The notes under the pieces: model-generated
Told to the model about the DNA's origin: nothing
Database searches by the model: none
The model's input: only the letters and a program-made list of their open reading frames with translations
Assembly (NCBI GenBank): GCA_029262835.1
Contig: JAJCYQ010000013.1
Coordinates: 1-64,000, forward strand
Direction: 5' to 3'
Length of the DNA stretch: 64,000 nucleotides
DNA from: Bacteroidota bacterium
GTDB lineage: Bacteria > Bacteroidota > Rhodothermia > Rhodothermales > UBA10348
Shown here: positions 26,190 to 35,214 of the stretch, piece after piece
How positions within the stretch are numbered: position 1 is the stretch's first letter
Layout: the number at the start of each line of letters is the position of its first letter
Translations under genes and position numbers: made by a program

Positions 26190-27581
26190 TCACAGGTAGA
26201 GCCACGTCGCGAGCAGGAAAAAGATCAGGATTCCGAGGATGTCGTTGCTGGCCGTGATGAATGGCCCGGTGGCAAGCGCCGGATCAATATCGAACCGGTC
26301 CAGCAGCAACGGTACCGAAGCGCCGATCGTTGTGGCTATCGTCACCACAATGAGCAGTGCGAGCGCCGCTGTCATGGCCAGTCGCACAACATTGGTGCTG
26401 TCGATGGGCGTTACCGCCGAGAGCGCCAGTACGGCCAGCGCCAGCAGGACCGATGCCGCGAATCCATTGACGAGCGCCACACCCATCTCCTTCAGGATGC
26501 GGCTGCTGAAGTCGGACGCCCAGACGGTCCCTGACGCAAGTCCCTGCACCGCGACCGATGAACTCTGGATGCCCGCGTTTCCGGCCGTTGCCATGACGAT
26601 CGGAATGAAGCTGGCGAGCACGGTCGCCTCGACCAGCGCCGCCTCGAAATACAGAATCACGGTTGCCGCAAACGCCGAGCCCAGCATTCCCGTGAGCAGC
26701 CATGGCAGACGCCCGCGCACAATGCGGAGTACCGAGTCCGTAGATTCCTCGCCAACACCGAGACCCGACATCCGCTGCATGTCCTCCTCGGCCTCTTCCC
26801 GGATGACATCCACAATGTCATCGATCGTAATGCGGCCCACCAGCTTGCCGTCGTGGTCCACGACCGGAAGGGAGACCAGGTCGTAGCGTTCCATGAGACG
26901 CGCCACATCTTCCTGGTCCACGCTCGTATTCACCGATATCACGTCGGGGTCCATGATATCCCGAACACGGATATGTGCCGGAGAAAGCAGCAGCCGCTTG
27001 AGCGACACAATTCCGACGAGCTTTTCGTGGTCATCGACCACGAAAATGGCGTACACGAACTCCACGTTTTCCGCATTGCGACGGACTTCTTCGGTGGCTT
27101 CGTCGACCGTTGCCGTTTCATGCACAAAAACGAGCTCGGTCGCCATGCGGCCACCCGCCGTCTCTTCGTCATACCCCAGCAGCTCCTGCACGTCGGCCGC
27201 ATACTCGAGACCTGGAATGACCTGGTCGGCCAGATGCTGCGGCAGGTCGGCGAGCACGTCCACGGCATCGTCCGTGTCAAGCTCGTCGAGCATGCTGGTA
27301 ATACGCTCGTGCGGCGTGTCCTCAAGCAGATCCGCCCGGTATTCGTCGTCGAGTTCGGCGAGCACGTCGCCCGCATCCTCATCCGGCAGCCAATGGAACA
27401 GGATCGATGCCGCGTCCTTGTCCATGTGCATGAGCACATCGGCCAGATCGGCCGGATGCAGGTCCCGGGCAATATTGAGCACCATCCCGCGCTCCTCGGC
27501 GTCCACGAGAGCCTCCATGTTGTCCAGGAGCTCCGCATCGACCTCGAGCCGGGTAGGCGTATTCTGTTCGGGCTGTTCCAT
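26190..27581 (-). CDS. mgtE: Magnesium transporter MgtE
   Basis: Mg2+-gated channel of 463 residues. Domains: an acidic N-terminal superhelical domain (~1-135, repeated HPADLADVL, DAGDVLAEL, TDDAVDVLADLP), tandem CBS domains (~140-265, ending GRITIDDIVDVI), a plug helix, and five membrane helices (~290-463) with the pore motif ...ATAGNAGIQSSS and FITASNDILGILIFF. It is the last gene of a long minus-strand run, 51 bases after rsmA. Confidence 0.95.
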   Translation of the reverse strand: MEQPEQNTPTRLEVDAELLDNMEALVDAEERGMVLNIARDLHPADLADVLMHMDKDAASILFHWLPDEDAGDVLAELDDEYRADLLEDTPHERITSMLDELDTDDAVDVLADLPQHLADQVIPGLEYAADVQELLGYDEETAGGRMATELVFVHETATVDEATEEVRRNAENVEFVYAIFVVDDHEKLVGIVSLKRLLLSPAHIRVRDIMDPDVISVNTSVDQEDVARLMERYDLVSLPVVDHDGKLVGRITIDDIVDVIREEAEEDMQRMSGLGVGEESTDSVLRIVRGRLPWLLTGMLGSAFAATVILYFEAALVEATVLASFIPIVMATAGNAGIQSSSVAVQGLASGTVWASDFSSRILKEMGVALVNGFAASVLLALAVLALSAVTPIDSTNVVRLAMTAALALLIVVTIATTIGASVPLLLDRFDIDPALATGPFITASNDILGILIFFLLATWLYL

Positions 27582-27632
27582 GGACGTGTTTGGGAGATCA
27601 GGCGTGCGCCAGATGGCGGCGGCGGTGCGGGG

Positions 27633-28421
27633 TTAGCGGGCCTCGGAAATATACCCTGTCAGCTCGACAAAGTCGTGCGGCGAGAGCTCTTCGGCGCGCA
27701 CGCCGCGCCACTTCTCGGGAATACCGCTCCCATCTTCTCCGGACAGCTGGCTGAGGCTGTTCCGGAGCGTTTTCCGTCGCTGATTGAACGCCGTCCGCAC
27801 AACAAGCCGCACCCGCTCGGCCTCTTCGAGCGAGAGAGCGTCTTCGCGCGGCACAAGACGCACGACCGCGCTCCGGACATCGGGTTTCGGATGGAACACG
27901 TTGCGCGACACCGGAAACAGGATCTCCGCGTTGCACAGCAGCTGGACGGCCACCGAGAGAATGCCGTAGGCTTTCGTACGGGGCTCGGCGATGAGTCGGG
28001 CAGCCACCTCGTACTGCATCATGATAACAGCTTCGGCGAGGACACCCGCGGCCGCCGCATCGAGCAGGGAAAAAAGGATGGGCGAGGTGATATAGTAGGG
28101 CAGGTTCCCGATGACAGCCACCGGAGCGCCCATCTGGCGCGCCAGTGCGGGCCAGTCGGCGTCGAGTACGTCTCCCAGGGTAATATCCAGGTCGGGCCAC
28201 TCGGCACGAAGCACGTCGGCTGCGCGCGGATCGACCTCGATGACGCTGAGCTTCTCAAACCGCTCCCGCAATATTCCAGTCAGCGCGCCCGTTCCGGGGC
28301 CGATCTCAATGACAGGGCTATGTGGCTCGGCGCGTAGCCCCGCCACAATACGGCGCGCCGTGTTTGGATCGCGCAGGAAATTCTGGCCGAGGTGTTTCTT
28401 GGGCGCGAGTGGAGTGGCCAT
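27633..28421 (-). CDS. rsmA: 16S rRNA (adenine1518/1519-N6)-dimethyltransferase
   Basis: KsgA family. The SAM motif VIEIGPGTGALTG, the N-terminal KKHLGQNFLRD and the catalytic NLPYYITSPI (N-L-P-Y) are all present in 262 residues, followed by the C-terminal helical domain with FNQRRKTLRNSL. It modifies the 3' loop of 16S rRNA late in 30S assembly. mgtE follows on the same strand. Confidence 0.96.
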   Translation of the reverse strand: MATPLAPKKHLGQNFLRDPNTARRIVAGLRAEPHSPVIEIGPGTGALTGILRERFEKLSVIEVDPRAADVLRAEWPDLDITLGDVLDADWPALARQMGAPVAVIGNLPYYITSPILFSLLDAAAAGVLAEAVIMMQYEVAARLIAEPRTKAYGILSVAVQLLCNAEILFPVSRNVFHPKPDVRSAVVRLVPREDALSLEEAERVRLVVRTAFNQRRKTLRNSLSQLSGEDGSGIPEKWRGVRAEELSPHDFVELTGYISEAR

Positions 28422-28525
28422 GGGCAGAACGAGATGGTGAGATGCGGGGCGGAGAGCGGGTTTTGGGGCCGGGAGGTTCGCGGGTCGGGTTGGGATGTTG
28501 GACCTGGAGCGTAGTTCTCGGTTGT

Positions 28526-29764
28526 TTATTCGGATAGATACGTGCGGGCGCGGTCATGCGATCCTTCGCGGTCGGGCCAGTCCAGTACGCGCTCCCACGC
28601 GACGCGCGCCTCGTCCAGGTGTCCGAGGTGGCGCTGCGCGATGCCCAGCCGGAGCATGGCGTGTGCCCGGAAGAACGATACGTGCTCGAAGCCTGACTCC
28701 GCGTCCACAGCGTGCTCGAACGCTGCTGCGGCGCCCGCCCAGTCGCCGCCCCGCAGCGCCAGGCGGCCAAGGTAGTAGTAGGCCACCGCCGCGACGGGCG
28801 GTGGGGCGGAAGCGATGGGCACCGGGGCGGGCGCCGCAACAGGAACGTCAGGACGGGCTGGCGCCGCCCCGAACTCCGTGTTTTCGCCCCTCGCAGCGAC
28901 CACCCGCGAGAACATGTCCCGGGCCACCTCCCAATCGGCCCAGCGGAAGGCCACGCGTCCTCGCAGCATCAGAAAAAGAGGGTTTTCGGGGTAGCGCTCC
29001 ACGAGCCAATTGGTCCAGTACACCGCCTCCTCGCCATTGGGCTCGTAGAAGGCGTGGATCTGCACGAGAAACCACGCCGCCTCGATCTTCACGAAGCGCC
29101 CCTCGTTCGCTACGCGCTCCAGCAGGCGAAGGCCCCGCTCGCGGTCGCCGTCCGGAAAAAACCACATGAAGGGCCGCACGAGCGGGTATTTTTCCGGAAT
29201 CACGTCCGCAAAGTAGAGGTACACCCCGTCCCCGAAAACGAGATCGGCGTTCGTGCTGTCGTAGGCCGCCAACTCGAACAGGTCGCCAATAGCGCGCCGC
29301 CCCGAACGTGACGCCTTCCACCACGCCCCGCGGTCACTGTACAGGCGGCCGCGGAAGCCGTGCGCCGCGGCGCGAAAAAATCGGGCATCGAACGCGCGCC
29401 CGGGCACCCCTTCGCTGCGCCTGCCAAGAGCCTTTGCCCGCTCCTCGGTCCGGTCCATGGCGGCCAGAAATGCCGCGTCATGCTTCGTGTCCTCTACCGT
29501 CAGGCCAGGCAGTATACGCCACCAGAGCGAGAGGCCCTCGAGGAACGGCGACACCGGATGGTCCGGGTAGCGCGCGCCGATGAGCGAAAAAACCGAATCG
29601 GCCGCCGCAAGGTCATACCGATAGAGATTGCCCAGCGCCCGCTCGGCGTGCTCCGTGAGCCAGGGATCGGCAAGGATGGAGCCCTCCAGCGCATCGACTC
29701 CCGGGGTGCGGGCCTCCTGCGCACCCGCCAGCGACGGACTGTGGATGCTCCAGGCGCTGAGCAT
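28526..29764 (-). CDS. Exported TPR-containing protein, function unknown
   Basis: About 412 residues. The N-terminus looks like a signal peptide (FFWWMLSAWSIHSPSLAGAQ). The body is helical, with tetratricopeptide-like pairs: ALGNLYRYDLAAADSVFSLIG, YYYLGRLALRGGDWAGAAAAF and LRLGIAQRHLGHLDEARVAW. A low-complexity Pro/Ala linker (PARPDVPVAAPAPVPIASAP) separates the two halves. The start is uncertain: ATG 29764 gives a short signal, and the signal could begin a few codons earlier at a non-ATG codon just after the bioY stop. It follows bioY by 33 bases. Role unknown; possibly envelope scaffolding. Confidence 0.75.
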   Translation of the reverse strand: MLSAWSIHSPSLAGAQEARTPGVDALEGSILADPWLTEHAERALGNLYRYDLAAADSVFSLIGARYPDHPVSPFLEGLSLWWRILPGLTVEDTKHDAAFLAAMDRTEERAKALGRRSEGVPGRAFDARFFRAAAHGFRGRLYSDRGAWWKASRSGRRAIGDLFELAAYDSTNADLVFGDGVYLYFADVIPEKYPLVRPFMWFFPDGDRERGLRLLERVANEGRFVKIEAAWFLVQIHAFYEPNGEEAVYWTNWLVERYPENPLFLMLRGRVAFRWADWEVARDMFSRVVAARGENTEFGAAPARPDVPVAAPAPVPIASAPPPVAAVAYYYLGRLALRGGDWAGAAAAFEHAVDAESGFEHVSFFRAHAMLRLGIAQRHLGHLDEARVAWERVLDWPDREGSHDRARTYLSE

Positions 29765-29796
29765 CCACCAGAAAAAAACCTGTGTCGAAAGGTGCC

Positions 29797-30390
29797 TCAG
29801 GACGGACGGCGTCCCAGGTGACGCGCGCCCGAGTAGAGCAGACCGACACACAGGATCTTGGCCAGATCGACCGGAATGAACCGCAGCCAGCCCTTGTCGA
29901 TCGACTCCATCCATGTGGCGTGGCCAGCGGCGTAGTGCAGCCACGTGACGCCCAGCGAGAAGAGTATGATGGATGCGACGCCAAGCGACAGCATACTGCC
30001 CGTCAACGAATTCCAGCGCGTGGAGAGCGCCCCGGCGGCGGCAGCCGACAGCGGATAGGCAAGCAGGTAGCCGGCCGATACGGCGCTCATCAGGTAAGCC
30101 GGGCCGAAGCCGTCACCGGCGAAGACCGGGAGGAACATGCCGATCGCGATATAGAGGCCCTGCGCGAGCACGCCGTTGCGCCATCCGAGAAACAGCCCGC
30201 TGCCGTAGACGGCCAGCGTCTGCAGCGAGAACGGAACTTCCCAGAGGTAGATCCGGAACTGGGCGCCGAGCGCCGTAAGCAGCGCAAATCCAACCACAGC
30301 AACGAGTTGCGTGCTCGCCGATGCCGTGCTGGAGCGCAGATCATCGATGGTCGAGTGGGTCCGGGAGTGGAGACGGAGTGCTGCGGTCAT
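29797..30390 (-). CDS. bioY: Biotin transporter BioY
   Basis: S-component of a biotin ECF transporter or stand-alone importer, 197 residues with about six membrane helices. Family motifs: FALLTALGAQFRIYLWEVPFSLQTL (with VPfs.QTL), GLFLGWRNGVLAQGLYIAIG, and the FAGDGFGPAYLMSAVSAGYLLAYP segment. The start at 30390 drops the extra track residues, which have no family match. BioMN partners are not adjacent. No biotin-repressor box was recognised. Confidence 0.92.
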   Translation of the reverse strand: MTAALRLHSRTHSTIDDLRSSTASASTQLVAVVGFALLTALGAQFRIYLWEVPFSLQTLAVYGSGLFLGWRNGVLAQGLYIAIGMFLPVFAGDGFGPAYLMSAVSAGYLLAYPLSAAAAGALSTRWNSLTGSMLSLGVASIILFSLGVTWLHYAAGHATWMESIDKGWLRFIPVDLAKILCVGLLYSGARHLGRRPS

Positions 30391-30453
30391 GGTATTTGGA
30401 TGCTTGGTTGAGGGAAGATAACAACCGCGCGTGTTCATCGCTCGCAATTGGAC

Positions 30454-33400
30454 TTACCGATCATAATTGAGGCTGGCGGCGAGCCACTTTTCCATGTCGG
30501 CGGGCGGCGTGCCCTTACGGCGGGCATAATCGTGCACCTGGTCGCGGCCCAAAAGGCCCACATTGAAATAGGCCGCCTCCGGGTGCGCAAAGCAGATGGC
30601 GCTGACGGACGATGCCGGGTGCATGGCAAGGCTCTCCGTGAGACTGATGCCGGTGCGGGCCTCGGCGTCCAGGAGACGCCATATGGTGGGCTTCTCGGTG
30701 TGATCGGGCTGCGCCGGGTAGCCGGGCGCCGGGCGAATACCCGCGTAGCGCTCGGCGACGAGGTCGTCATTTCCGAGTTTGGGACCGGTTTCATAGCCCC
30801 AGGCCTCACGCCGGATGTGTTCGTGCAGATATTCGGCGTAGGCCTCGGCCAGGCGGTCCGATACGGCCTTGAGCATGATGGACCGGTAGTCGTCATGGTC
30901 GGCCTCGGCTTTGGCCGCTTTTTCGTCCGTGCCGTGACCCGCCGTGACGGCGAACAGGGCGATATATCCGTCCTCGTCCGGCACGAAATCGGCGAGCGCC
31001 CGGTTGGCGTGGCCCTTCCCTTTCTGCGCCTGCTGGCGAAGCGTGTGCAGGCGGGCCAGTTCGTGCGGGGCGTCCTGCGTAGGGGCGTCCTTGGGCGGGG
31101 CATCCCCGATCACGATGTCGTCACCGTCGCGGCGGGCCGGAAAGAGGCCATAGACGGCCGCCAGGTTCGTACTGCCGGCCGCCTCGAATTCATCCAGAAT
31201 AGCTTCCGCGTCGGCGAGCAGGCGCCTGGCCTCCTCGCCCTTGTCAGCGTCATCCAGAATGGATGGATACTTGCCTTTCATTTCCCAGGTCTGGAAGAAA
31301 GGGGTCCAGTCAATGTAGGGGCGCAGTACGCCTACCGTTACGCCTTCCGGTTGGAACACGCCGAGCTGCTTCGGCCGCGGGTTCGTTTCGGCATGGAACG
31401 CGAGTTCGAGCCGGTTGGCACGGGCTTCTTCAAGGGACAGGTACACCGTCTTCTGACGCCGCGAAGCGTGGCGCTCGCGCAGCGCGCTGTATTTGGAGCG
31501 AATGTCGGAGGCAAATCCCTTCTTTTCCGCATCCGAGAGCAGGCTGCCGACGACCGGCACGCTGCGCGAAGCATCGAGCACGTGTACGACCGGGCCGCTG
31601 TAGGCCTCGTCAATGCGCACGGCGGTGTGCATCTCGCTTGTCGTGGCGCCCCCGATGAGAAGCGGAATTCTCATGCCGCGGCGCTCCATTTCGGCGGCCA
31701 CGTGCACCATTTCGTCGAGCGACGGCGTGATGAGGCCGCTCAGTCCAATCGCTTCCACGTCGTGTTCTTCGGCGCTTCGAAGGATGTCCTCGGCAGGTAC
31801 CATGACGCCCAGGTCAATAACCTCGTAGTTGTTGCAACCAAGCACGACGCCGACGATGTTCTTCCCGATGTCGTGCACATCGCCCTTTACGGTGGCCATC
31901 AGCACGCGGTCGCGGCGGCGCGTGGTTCCCGCTGCGGCGTTCTCGGCTTCGATGTAGGGAATGAGCCACGCCACAGCCTTTTTCATGACGCGCGCACTCT
32001 TCACCACCTGGGGCAGAAACATCTTCCCTGCGCCGAACAGATCACCGACGCGGCCCATGCCCGCCATGAGGGGTCCTTCGATCACCTCCAGCGCCGAGCC
32101 CAGTTTCTGCCGGGCTTCCTCGGCGTCGGTCTCTGCAAATTCCACGATACCCTTCACGAGGGCATGTTCCAGTCGCTTTTCGACCGGATCGTCGCGCCAG
32201 GCGAGAGATGGGCCAGTGGCCTCCCTCCCCGCCCCGGAAAACCGGTCGGCGAGCGTAACCAAACGTTCGGTGGCATCGTCATGGCGGTCAAAGATCACAT
32301 CTTCGACGGCTTTCAGCAGCTCCGGATCAATTTCCTCGTACACCTCAATCTGGCCCGCATTCACGATGCCCATATCCATGCCAGCCTGGATGGCATGATA
32401 CAGAAACGACGTGTGCATGGCTTCGCGCACCCGGTCGTTTCCGCGGAACGAGAAAGACAGGTTGCTCACGCCTCCCGACACCCGCGTGCCCGGCAGCTCC
32501 TCTTTGATCCAGCGCGTCGCTTCCAGAAAGTCGATCGCGTAGCGGCGGTGCTCCTCAATGCCGGTAGCGACAGCAAAAATGTTGGGATCGAAAATGATGT
32601 CTTCCGGCGGGAAGCCGACCTCCTGCGTGAGCAGTTCATAGGCGCGGCGGAGGATGGTTTTGCGCCGCTCGAGCGTGGCCGCCTGCCCCTCCTCATCGAA
32701 CGCCATGACAATGACCGCGGCCCCGTAGCTGCGGGCCAGTCGGGCCTGCCGCAGGAATTCATCGGACCCCTCTTTGAGGCTGATCGAGTTCACGATGCAC
32801 TTGCCCTGGGCGCACTTCAGGCCCGCTTCAATCACGTCCCATTTCGAGGAATCGATGACAAAGGGGACGCGGGCAATATCGGGCTCGGCGGCGAGGAGCA
32901 GCAGGAAGCGCCGCATGGCCTCCTCGCTGTCGAGCATGCCCTCATCCATATTGATGTCAATCATCTGCGCGCCCGCTTCAACCTGCTGCAGAGCGACCGA
33001 TACGGCCTCCTCGTAGTCATCGGCTTCAATGAGCCGGGCAAAACGGCGACTACCGGTTACATTCGTGCGCTCGCCGATATTCACGAAATTGAGATCCTCT
33101 CGGAACACGAGCGGCTCAAGTCCGGACACGCGAAGGGTCGGCTCGGGGCGCGCCGGGACGCGCGGGGGGCGGCCCTTGACGGCATCCGCCATGGCGCGGA
33201 TATGCGTCGGCGTCGTGCCACAGCACCCTCCAACGATGTTCAACCACCCGTTGGCCGCGTAGGAGGCCACCTGCTCGGCCATGTAGGCGGCCGACTCGTC
33301 ATACTCTCCGAACTCGTTGGGGAGACCCGCATTCGGGTAAAGGCTCGTGTGTACATGGGCCGTCTGCGAGAGGGTCTCCAGATACGGACGCATCTGGGCC

Positions 33401-34146
33401 GATCCGAGGGCGCAGTTGAGCCCGACCGAAAGCAGTTCGGGGCAGTGCGCAATCGAAATCCAGAAGGCCTCGGTCGACTGCCCCGACAGCGTGCGGCCGC
33501 TCTGGTCCACGATCGTGCCGGAAATCATTACGGGAAGCCGGACTCCGCGCTCGCGGTAGGCGGTTTCTATGGCAAAAATGGCCGCCTTGGCGTTCAGCGT
33601 GTCGAAAATGGTCTCGATCAGCAGCAGGTCGACGCCCCCATCCAGAAGGCCTTGGATCTGCTCGAGATAGGCGGCCGAGAGCTGGTCGAATGTGGCGGCC
33701 CTGTAGCCGGGATCGGTCACGTCGGGCGAGAGCGAAAGGGCGATGTTGGTCGGACCCATGCTTCCGGCGACGAACCGGGGCTTGTGGGCAGACCACTTGT
33801 CGGCCGCGGCGCGGGCGGCCCGCGCCGCGGCCGCATTCATTTCGCGGGCATGCGCCTCCAGGCCATAATCGGCCTGCGAGATGGCATTCGCGCTGAACGT
33901 ATTCGTCTCAATGATGTCGGCCCCCGCCTCCAGATAGCGCTCATGCAGCGACTGGATGAGGTCGGGCTGCGTCCACGCGAGCAGATCATTGTTGCCCGCG
34001 AGGGACGTCGCGTGGTCCTTGAACAGGTCTCCCCGGAAGTCCTCTTCGGTTGGTTTTTCCTGTTGGATGAGCGTACCCATGGCCCCATCCAAAACGAGGA
34101 TGCGTTCCTTGAGGGCGCGGAGCAGAAGATCGGTGCGGGGTGTCAT
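30454..34146 (-). CDS. metH: Cobalamin-dependent methionine synthase
   Basis: Full-length (1230 residues) MetH. Domains in order: homocysteine-binding barrel (~1-325; [10 protein letters not shown], zinc Cys in GLNCALG and GGCCGTTP), pterin barrel (~340-610; [20 protein letters not shown]), cobalamin domain (~650-890; [21 protein letters not shown], where the His ligates cobalt), and the AdoMet reactivation domain (~900-1230; [15 protein letters not shown]). It starts 13 bases after the YbfF-like esterase gene. No cobalamin riboswitch was recognised. The 1275-aa plus-strand ORF here is an antisense shadow. Confidence 0.97.
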   Translation of the reverse strand: MTPRTDLLLRALKERILVLDGAMGTLIQQEKPTEEDFRGDLFKDHATSLAGNNDLLAWTQPDLIQSLHERYLEAGADIIETNTFSANAISQADYGLEAHAREMNAAAARAARAAADKWSAHKPRFVAGSMGPTNIALSLSPDVTDPGYRAATFDQLSAAYLEQIQGLLDGGVDLLLIETIFDTLNAKAAIFAIETAYRERGVRLPVMISGTIVDQSGRTLSGQSTEAFWISIAHCPELLSVGLNCALGSAQMRPYLETLSQTAHVHTSLYPNAGLPNEFGEYDESAAYMAEQVASYAANGWLNIVGGCCGTTPTHIRAMADAVKGRPPRVPARPEPTLRVSGLEPLVFREDLNFVNIGERTNVTGSRRFARLIEADDYEEAVSVALQQVEAGAQMIDINMDEGMLDSEEAMRRFLLLLAAEPDIARVPFVIDSSKWDVIEAGLKCAQGKCIVNSISLKEGSDEFLRQARLARSYGAAVIVMAFDEEGQAATLERRKTILRRAYELLTQEVGFPPEDIIFDPNIFAVATGIEEHRRYAIDFLEATRWIKEELPGTRVSGGVSNLSFSFRGNDRVREAMHTSFLYHAIQAGMDMGIVNAGQIEVYEEIDPELLKAVEDVIFDRHDDATERLVTLADRFSGAGREATGPSLAWRDDPVEKRLEHALVKGIVEFAETDAEEARQKLGSALEVIEGPLMAGMGRVGDLFGAGKMFLPQVVKSARVMKKAVAWLIPYIEAENAAAGTTRRRDRVLMATVKGDVHDIGKNIVGVVLGCNNYEVIDLGVMVPAEDILRSAEEHDVEAIGLSGLITPSLDEMVHVAAEMERRGMRIPLLIGGATTSEMHTAVRIDEAYSGPVVHVLDASRSVPVVGSLLSDAEKKGFASDIRSKYSALRERHASRRQKTVYLSLEEARANRLELAFHAETNPRPKQLGVFQPEGVTVGVLRPYIDWTPFFQTWEMKGKYPSILDDADKGEEARRLLADAEAILDEFEAAGSTNLAAVYGLFPARRDGDDIVIGDAPPKDAPTQDAPHELARLHTLRQQAQKGKGHANRALADFVPDEDGYIALFAVTAGHGTDEKAAKAEADHDDYRSIMLKAVSDRLAEAYAEYLHEHIRREAWGYETGPKLGNDDLVAERYAGIRPAPGYPAQPDHTEKPTIWRLLDAEARTGISLTESLAMHPASSVSAICFAHPEAAYFNVGLLGRDQVHDYARRKGTPPADMEKWLAASLNYDR

Positions 34147-34159
34147 GCGTGGTCGGCGG

Positions 34160-34954
34160 TCAGGTCAGCAGAAAGGACAGCACGGCCTTGGAGAACGCAT
34201 CGGGCGCCTCGGCGTGGACCCAGTGCCCAACGCCGGGCAGGGTCTCCAGCCGGGCTTCTGGAAACTGGGTCTTGATGCGCGGCATATCGGACGCATCCAC
34301 ATAACCCGATGCGCCGCCCGCGATGAAAAGTGCCGGTCGCATGCACGGGGCGCCGTCGCCGGGGCTGGAAAGCGCTCCCCGGATGTGGTCGTAGGCCGCG
34401 GTAATAGCTGGTAGATTCATTTTCCAGCGATACGAGTCGCCGTCGCGGTCCAGGTTCTTCATCAGGAACTGCCTGACAGCGGCCGACGGAATGTGCGCGG
34501 CAAGCGCCTTATCAATGTCGGCGCGGTCCGTGAACGCCGATGGATCCACAGCGCCGAGCGCCTTGAGAATGCCAGCGTGGTCCGGCGCGTAGGCTTTGGG
34601 GGCGATATCGGCCACAACGAGGCGGTCAACGCGGGACTCGTTTTCGAGGGCCAGCGTCATGGCCACTTTGCCGCCCATCGAGTGGCCCAGAATGTGCGCC
34701 CGCTCGATCTCCATACGGTCCATGAGCTTGACAACATCGTCCGCCATGGCCGCATACGTCATCTCGTCGCTGTGCGGGGAGCGTCCATGATTGCGCAAAT
34801 CGACCGCGATGGTCCGGAAATGCCTGGAAAATACGTTGCGGGACAGCGTACGCCAGTTTCCACTGGCACCGAGAAGGCCATGCAGGATAATGAGATCCGC
34901 CGACGGGCGATCCGGGTCCGTGCTGCGCTCACTGATCTGGGCAAAGAGTTTCAT
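34160..34954 (-). CDS. Alpha/beta hydrolase (YbfF-like esterase)
   Basis: A 264-residue alpha/beta-hydrolase. Nucleophile elbow GHSMGGK, oxyanion region [24 protein letters not shown], and a C-terminal catalytic His in [13 protein letters not shown]. The pattern DLRNHGRS and the length match the YbfF/ABHD11 family, with thioesterase or carboxylesterase activity. The men operon already has its own MenH upstream, so this is not needed as MenH. It sits between a small membrane protein and metH. Confidence 0.87.
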   Translation of the reverse strand: MKLFAQISERSTDPDRPSADLIILHGLLGASGNWRTLSRNVFSRHFRTIAVDLRNHGRSPHSDEMTYAAMADDVVKLMDRMEIERAHILGHSMGGKVAMTLALENESRVDRLVVADIAPKAYAPDHAGILKALGAVDPSAFTDRADIDKALAAHIPSAAVRQFLMKNLDRDGDSYRWKMNLPAITAAYDHIRGALSSPGDGAPCMRPALFIAGGASGYVDASDMPRIKTQFPEARLETLPGVGHWVHAEAPDAFSKAVLSFLLT

Positions 34955-35031
34955 GCGCGAGCGTACGCGCGAAGCCGCGGCCCGTTCTGCCCAGGCGGCC
35001 CGTCGAGCGACAGCGTTTCAACGACGACGCG

Positions 35032-35205
35032 TCAGCGCGAGCACTTTCCGGATTTCATGAGCCAGATGCCGGCCGCAATGAGCAGGATAATGGTCAGCGC
35101 GCCCGGCTGGAAAAACGAGAAGGACACGATTTTCATTCCGCCCTTGAGCGCGAGCACGAGCGCGATCAGTGCCACCAGCACCAATATTTTCTGTGAATCT
35201 TTCAT
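35032..35205 (-). CDS. Small two-helix membrane protein (57 aa), not in ORF track
   Basis: Below the track's length limit. The minus strand reads MKDSQKILVLVALIALVLAL, then KGGMKIVSFSFFQPG, then a second helix ALTIILLIAAGIWLM and a basic KSGKCSR end. Two hydrophobic helices of 15-17 residues flank a short loop. The ATG lies nine bases after the menC/E stop, so it is probably the last gene of the men operon. It resembles no family I can name; a helper for a membrane enzyme such as MenA is conceivable but unsupported. Confidence 0.7.
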   Translation of the reverse strand: MKDSQKILVLVALIALVLALKGGMKIVSFSFFQPGALTIILLIAAGIWLMKSGKCSR

Positions 35206-35214
35206 GGGGCGCGT

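Noticed and set aside
26853-28337. 494-aa plus-strand ORF opposite mgtE and rsmA
   Set aside because: Spans two unrelated convincing genes in antisense and has no recognisable pattern.
30391-30453. Biotin or cobalamin riboswitch near bioY and metH
   Set aside because: The gaps are only 63 and 13 bases, too short for a cobalamin riboswitch, and no box consensus was seen.
30448-34275. 1275-aa plus-strand ORF opposite metH
   Set aside because: Antisense to a full-length, clearly conserved metH; its translation is rich in His/Arg/Gly and has no domain pattern. Long antisense ORFs are expected at this GC content.
34160-34954. Second MenH
   Set aside because: The [10 protein letters not shown] pattern matches YbfF-like esterases, and a better MenH lies inside the men operon.
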